From Spirochaetota bacterium (GTDB lineage Bacteria > Spirochaetota > Brachyspiria > Brachyspirales > JACRPF01): a DNA stretch of 64,000 bases. Every line of letters starts with the position of its first letter. The stretch's first letter is position 1. This document shows positions 60,469 through 64,000 of this stretch, piece after piece. Under the pieces are notes generated by a model. It did no database searches and was not told the origin of the DNA. It saw nothing but the letters and a program-made list of their open reading frames with translations. The stretch lies in contig JACRPF010000009.1 of assembly GCA_016214035.1 (NCBI GenBank), positions 62,001 through 126,000 of the forward strand. The letters run 5' to 3'. The translations under genes and the position numbers were made by a program.

Positions 60469-61350
60469 ATGCGGCATTTCTTGTGTTTGGTTTTCATTTT
60501 TCTCGTATTCATCAGTTGCGGCACATTGGACAAAGCTAAATTGAATGATGTCAGTATCCGGAAAAAAGTCGATCCCTTGAGCTTGGATATCGGATATGAT
60601 GTCTATTTATTAAGAATTGATCTGAATAGGGCAACCCATGCTGAATCCAGAACCACCTGTAATCAGAACGGCTGTACTACATCCACGGTACAGGTGCCCA
60701 ATTCGTATCATTATATCACCGTGGACTTCGGCAACGGGATTATCATGGACTATAACGGCAATCTCTGCTTGGACCTTGCCAGGTATTATCGTTTCAGCAA
60801 CAGTAAGGACTTCAGTATTCTTGAAAAGAATGAAGGTCTCTTTGGAACTGAAATAGCTTATGATAAGGCAGCCGCAAACTTTAAAATGGAAACCCGTGCA
60901 TTCCTGGGCGCTAAATCAGAATTTGACTTGTCATCAAATCCGATCAAAAGCAAGGAAGGCAGTTATATTGCCCTGTCAAACAATTCAGTCGGTTTTGGTC
61001 CTGGATTTCTTGGTTTAGGCAAGGTTACCATAAATAAACCGGATCAAAAAACTGTTGTCATGCCGCAATTCTGGCAGGAATCCAAATTCATGCAGATCAG
61101 CGATAGTCTGATCACTCTGAACGACCAGATGAAGATCAGCAATGCCGTAGATCATATCGAATTCACATATTCGGGAATATTCGGAATCAAAACCAGTTAT
61201 TCATTTATCAAAACCGCGACAGGATTTTACTTTTACAATATGGATAATTATTCCGGCATTGAAATGGAACGTAACGGCAATAAGATTATTGTCTCAGTAA
61301 ATGGAAGCAAAGTTAGAACATATACCATTAACACTGTTTCATCGAATTAA
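60469..61350 (+). CDS. Lipoprotein of unknown function
   Basis: The 293-residue protein starts MRHFLCLVFIFLVFISCGTL, a signal peptide with lipobox-like FISC. The rest is beta-rich and Asn/Ser/Lys-rich, with CNQNGCTT near residue 65, possibly a disulphide. No family is recognised. Its codon use is visibly more AT-rich than its neighbours (many AAA, AAT and TTT codons), which may indicate later acquisition. It stands alone behind a good promoter. Confidence 0.75.
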   Translation: MRHFLCLVFIFLVFISCGTLDKAKLNDVSIRKKVDPLSLDIGYDVYLLRIDLNRATHAESRTTCNQNGCTTSTVQVPNSYHYITVDFGNGIIMDYNGNLCLDLARYYRFSNSKDFSILEKNEGLFGTEIAYDKAAANFKMETRAFLGAKSEFDLSSNPIKSKEGSYIALSNNSVGFGPGFLGLGKVTINKPDQKTVVMPQFWQESKFMQISDSLITLNDQMKISNAVDHIEFTYSGIFGIKTSYSFIKTATGFYFYNMDNYSGIEMERNGNKIIVSVNGSKVRTYTINTVSSN

Positions 61351-61489
61351 ATTAAATACGAACTGCCGTTGGCGGCAGTCCTGCCAGGCATCGGATTTTT
61401 CTGAGACAGCTGCCGATAACGGCGTATGTGCGTGAATCATTAGGAAATACGTATCGTGCAGCTTGTGCAGAAGGTGTTTGTGTTTCTGC

Positions 61490-62392
61490 TCATCTGCGGT
61501 TTGCATCCCGGTATGCGCGCGGTGTGGAGCCGGTCGTTTTTCTGAAATATGAGGAGAAATGCTGCTGCGATGAGAACCCGCAGGCGAGTGCGGTATACGC
61601 GAGGTCATCGCCGCTCTGAATCATCCGCATTGCAGCCTCAATACGAAGCGACATGACAAATGCGTGCGGTGAGAGGCCGGTGTGTTCGCGGATGATGCCG
61701 TCGAGCGCCTTCCGGGAAACACCGAACACGCGCGCGACATCGGCGATCGGCCACGGCTTTTCGATGGCTGCCGAGATACGCGCCGCCCCGGATGTAAAAT
61801 CGTGTTCAGATAGTGATGGGTCTTTTTTTCTGTTTTCGTGTGCCGCAGTCATGTGACGGGCGGTGAGCAGCAGGAGGTCGGTCATCAGATAGTTGAATCT
61901 GCTCACATATCCGGCGCGCTGTTCAGATAATTCGGCGTATGCTTCTTCCATTATATGCGCGATAAACTCCGCGTGATGCAGGACCGGCGTTCCGGCGTGC
62001 AGTAATGCGGTGCCTATTGCCGCACGGTCAGCGGCTGCAAGTGCCGCCCAGGAACCGAGCATCAACGGAGTGTTTTTTGAGAACGATTTCGGGCGTACCT
62101 GTACCCAGCTGTATGTGCCCGCATCGCGTATCGCATTCACGCCGCCGTGTTTCTGCCAGGGCAGTGTTACAAATGCATCGCCGCTTTTCACGGTATACGT
62201 CCTGCCGTCAACTTCCCAGCGGTATCGTCCTTTCCATATGTAGTGAATTTCAATTGCCGGATGCGAATGCGGCGGAAGCCCGCGTTCTGCCTGCGTGAAC
62301 GATCTGCAGCAGAAATCCATGATATAGGGGAACGGTTTGAGCGCTTCGTGCTGCCAGTGCTGAAGCCAGTAGCGGTGTTTCGGACGCATCAT
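61490..62392 (-). CDS. AraC-family transcriptional regulator
   Basis: The 300-residue regulator has an N-terminal cupin (LPPHSHPAIEIHYIWKGRYRW, VKSGDAFVTLPWQKHGG) and a C-terminal AraC HTH (IADVARVFGVSRKALDGIIREHTG and LAYTALACGFSSQQHFSSYFRKTTGSTPRAYR). It is divergent from the GH5 gene, its likely target. Two adjacent ATG codons (62392 and 62389) follow a GGGGAAA stretch; either may be the start. Confidence 0.9.
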   Translation of the reverse strand: MMRPKHRYWLQHWQHEALKPFPYIMDFCCRSFTQAERGLPPHSHPAIEIHYIWKGRYRWEVDGRTYTVKSGDAFVTLPWQKHGGVNAIRDAGTYSWVQVRPKSFSKNTPLMLGSWAALAAADRAAIGTALLHAGTPVLHHAEFIAHIMEEAYAELSEQRAGYVSRFNYLMTDLLLLTARHMTAAHENRKKDPSLSEHDFTSGAARISAAIEKPWPIADVARVFGVSRKALDGIIREHTGLSPHAFVMSLRIEAAMRMIQSGDDLAYTALACGFSSQQHFSSYFRKTTGSTPRAYRDANRR

Positions 62393-62459
62393 TTTATATG
62401 GTTTCCCCGGGGCGAATCGTGAACGACAGATATACGGGATGATAGTATATTTACCACTG

Positions 62460-62489
62460 ATGTCAATATCCGCATGAATATGCTATACT
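62460..62489 (+). promoter_or_regulatory. Sigma70-like promoter of the GH5 gene
   Basis: ATGTCA (62460-62465), 18 bp and TATACT (62484-62489) are seen, 20 bp before the start codon. A minus-strand TTGACA overlaps the same bases, so the AraC gene may start here too. Confidence 0.5.
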
Positions 62490-62509
62490 GTCGCCAAGGA
62501 GTATCTGCC

Positions 62510-63592
62510 ATGAAACAAAAACGAACCTTTCTTCATGCACTAATAGCCGTTCTGCTTGCATCAACCGGCATGCTGTTCTGCGATTCGTGGGGCACGAATA
62601 TGCACCGCGGTGCGAACACCGGGCTCTGGCTTTCCGCCGGAGACCTCACGGTGCTCCGTTCCTGGGGTGCCGATCATGTGCGCGCGCAGCTTCTGAAGGC
62701 GAATGTGCCGCTCACGCCGGCGTCGGACGAGAAGGAAGCTACGTTCACGGATAAAGGCTGGGCGGGTCTTGAGAAGTTCCTCGCCGCCGCACGCGAAGCA
62801 AAACTGAAAGTGGTCATCGATCTGCATCAGTATGAATCATTCTTTCCCGGCGAATGGGATACGAACGCGATGAACGCATTGAACGATCCCAAACGTGTGG
62901 GCAAGCTCTGCGCGATTTGGAAGACGATAGCGGCTCGCTATAAGGACGACCGTGACCTCATCATCGGGTATGACATCATGAACGAACCGCATCCGCCCTA
63001 TACGCCGGAAGGATATGATGCCTGGAACACGATTGCCGCGAAGGTGGTCGAAGCGATACGTTCGGTCGATACGCATCATACCGTCATCATCGAATGCGGG
63101 AGCTACGGCAATCCCGGCGCGATGAGCAGTCTCAAGCCGGTGAAGGATGCGAATACGGTGTACAGTTTTCACATGTATTCACCGCACGAGTTCGCCGAGC
63201 AGGGTACGCGTCCGCAGTGGCCCAAAGGTCAGCCGTATCCGGGCATGGTCGGCATCGGCTGGGACATGAAGACGCCCACGATGATCGATAAGAACTATAT
63301 GATAGCGCAGTATAAACCGGTGCGCGACTTTCAGCTGGCGCACAACGCCCGCATCTGGGTGGGCGAATTCAACGCGATCCGCAGCGCACCCGACGGCAGC
63401 GCATACCGGTATCTCGCCGACTGTCTTGAACTGTATGAGGCCTACGGCTGGTCATGGGCGTATCATGCGTTCCGCGAGTCGTCGGCGTGGGATCTTGAAC
63501 TGAGCGACACGGATATCGCCGATAAAAAGCGGCATGCGTCGACACAGCGGCTTGATCTCATGAAACAGTATCTGCGGAAGAATGTGAAGTAA
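62510..63592 (+). CDS. Secreted glycoside hydrolase family 5 (cellulase-like)
   Basis: The 360-residue protein has a signal peptide (LHALIAVLLASTGMLFC) and a GH5 barrel: HMRGANTG-like start (NMHRGANTGLWL), VVIDLHQYE, acid/base Glu in YDIMNEPHPP, SFHMYSPHEF and nucleophile Glu in WVGEFNAIR. GH5 enzymes cleave beta-1,4-glucans, mannans or related glycans. AAGGAG lies 8 bp before the ATG at 62510; an ATG at 62474 precedes the promoter -10 box. It probably acts in the periplasm or outside the cell under the divergent AraC regulator. Confidence 0.92.
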   Translation: MKQKRTFLHALIAVLLASTGMLFCDSWGTNMHRGANTGLWLSAGDLTVLRSWGADHVRAQLLKANVPLTPASDEKEATFTDKGWAGLEKFLAAAREAKLKVVIDLHQYESFFPGEWDTNAMNALNDPKRVGKLCAIWKTIAARYKDDRDLIIGYDIMNEPHPPYTPEGYDAWNTIAAKVVEAIRSVDTHHTVIIECGSYGNPGAMSSLKPVKDANTVYSFHMYSPHEFAEQGTRPQWPKGQPYPGMVGIGWDMKTPTMIDKNYMIAQYKPVRDFQLAHNARIWVGEFNAIRSAPDGSAYRYLADCLELYEAYGWSWAYHAFRESSAWDLELSDTDIADKKRHASTQRLDLMKQYLRKNVK

Positions 63593-63645
63593 ACCGCCGC
63601 TTCCCGTACCGTGCCGCCGATGTTCACTGACGGGCATGCTGCAGC

Positions 63646-64000
63646 TCAGCAGTACGACCCCACTTCTTTGAACACCGACACGATGCGGCTGAAATCCTGA
63701 AAGCTCACCGCCGACGGCACCGAGTGGTCCGAGGCGAAGATATAGCCGCCGCTTTTCATGAGCGCGGGCACGCGTTCGCGTATGAGCTTTTCAACGGTAT
63801 CCGTTTCATGCCACACCTCGGCGTTGATGCCGCCGTGCAGCACCAGTCTGCCGCCGAAATCGCGCTTGACGGCGAACGGGTCCATGCCCGCCTTCACTTC
63901 GATGGGGTTGAGTCCGTCAAGCCCCATGCCGGTGAGTTCCGGCACGAACGGGCGTATGTCGCCGCAGGAGTGAAGCCGCGCTTTCACACCCTTCGCATGC
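63646..64000 (-). CDS. UroD-family protein, N-terminus beyond the window
   Basis: The C-terminal 117 residues of a UroD-fold protein are visible; the frame runs off the right edge. ARLHSCGDIRPFVPEL is the HxC zinc-methyltransferase-like motif, followed by GLNPIEVKAGMDPFAVKRDFG and LHGGINAEVW. It is similar in plan to the protein at 35784, with the later WGGGC cysteine replaced (LHGGIN). It is the fourth UroD-like gene in the window. Confidence 0.82.
   Translation of the reverse strand, partial: HAKGVKARLHSCGDIRPFVPELTGMGLDGLNPIEVKAGMDPFAVKRDFGGRLVLHGGINAEVWHETDTVEKLIRERVPALMKSGGYIFASDHSVPSAVSFQDFSRIVSVFKEVGSYC

Noticed and set aside
1-64000. CRISPR arrays, tRNA or rRNA genes, transposases, integrases
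   Set aside because: Looked for by eye; no direct-repeat/spacer pattern, cloverleaf or recombinase motif was found.

Overview
The window looks like chromosomal DNA of a Gram-negative, carbohydrate-degrading, probably anaerobic bacterium of moderate GC. Signs of an outer membrane are signal-peptide beta-barrel-like proteins, a TolC-type channel, lipoproteins and CsgG-like proteins. Pyruvate formate-lyase, thiol peroxidase, glucuronate isomerase, glycogen synthase and several glycoside hydrolases fit a fermentative polysaccharide user. The CsgG-like/PEGA proteins, the ankyrin lipoprotein and the many AraC regulators and UroD-like proteins suggest a spirochaete or a PVC-type relative (Lentisphaerota-like). 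That assignment is inference; no rRNA or marker gene is present. No tRNA, rRNA, CRISPR array, transposase or phage gene was seen.

Layout. 1-4.8 kb: end of a barrel-like protein, a YegD-like Hsp70, then an AraC regulator coupled to a sugar 3-epimerase-like protein and an acetyl xylan esterase. 4.8-9.9 kb: an unusual sugar ABC importer in which the binding protein is fused to one permease and the other permease carries a large extracytoplasmic insert. 10-13.3 kb: palindromic repeats and a REC-PAS-PAS-GGDEF-EAL protein. 13.3-17.6 kb: receiver protein, galT and glgA operon, and uxaC. 17.7-22.3 kb: small and housekeeping genes (HIT, TatD, PHP) and a 21-bp-period palindromic array. 22.4-32 kb: pflB, tpx, an XPB-type helicase, TolC plus an ABC ATPase, and a DUF5685-DnaJ-zinc-ribbon cassette. 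32.8-42.2 kb: a minus-strand sugar cluster (MFS, isomerase, MDR, two UroD-like proteins, SDR, GH20, RbsD/FucU). 42.5-47.8 kb: a CsgG/PEGA protein and two tandem PKD-repeat paralogues. 47.8-64 kb: AraC regulators, UroD-like proteins, a 5'-nucleotidase-like protein, a secreted GH20, a barrel/ankyrin-lipoprotein/CsgG operon, an orphan lipoprotein and a GH5 hydrolase.

The most unusual signal is a family of four roughly 265-335 bp intergenic elements (10114-10447, 10535-10800, 22360-22640, 29741-30030). Each can fold into a long hairpin. The arms differ between copies but stay complementary within each copy. Three copies end immediately next to a sigma70-like promoter that points at the next gene. 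Other points of note are the fused ABC importer, the 21-bp array, promoters placed so that the start codon would be the first transcribed bases, and a metallophosphoesterase lacking the conserved His of its GNHE motif.

Promoters throughout follow a clear TTGACA-N16/17-TATACT style, which helped decide several start codons. Catabolic genes sit in short codirectional operons with ATGA overlaps, usually next to an AraC regulator, in keeping with substrate-responsive control of polysaccharide use.
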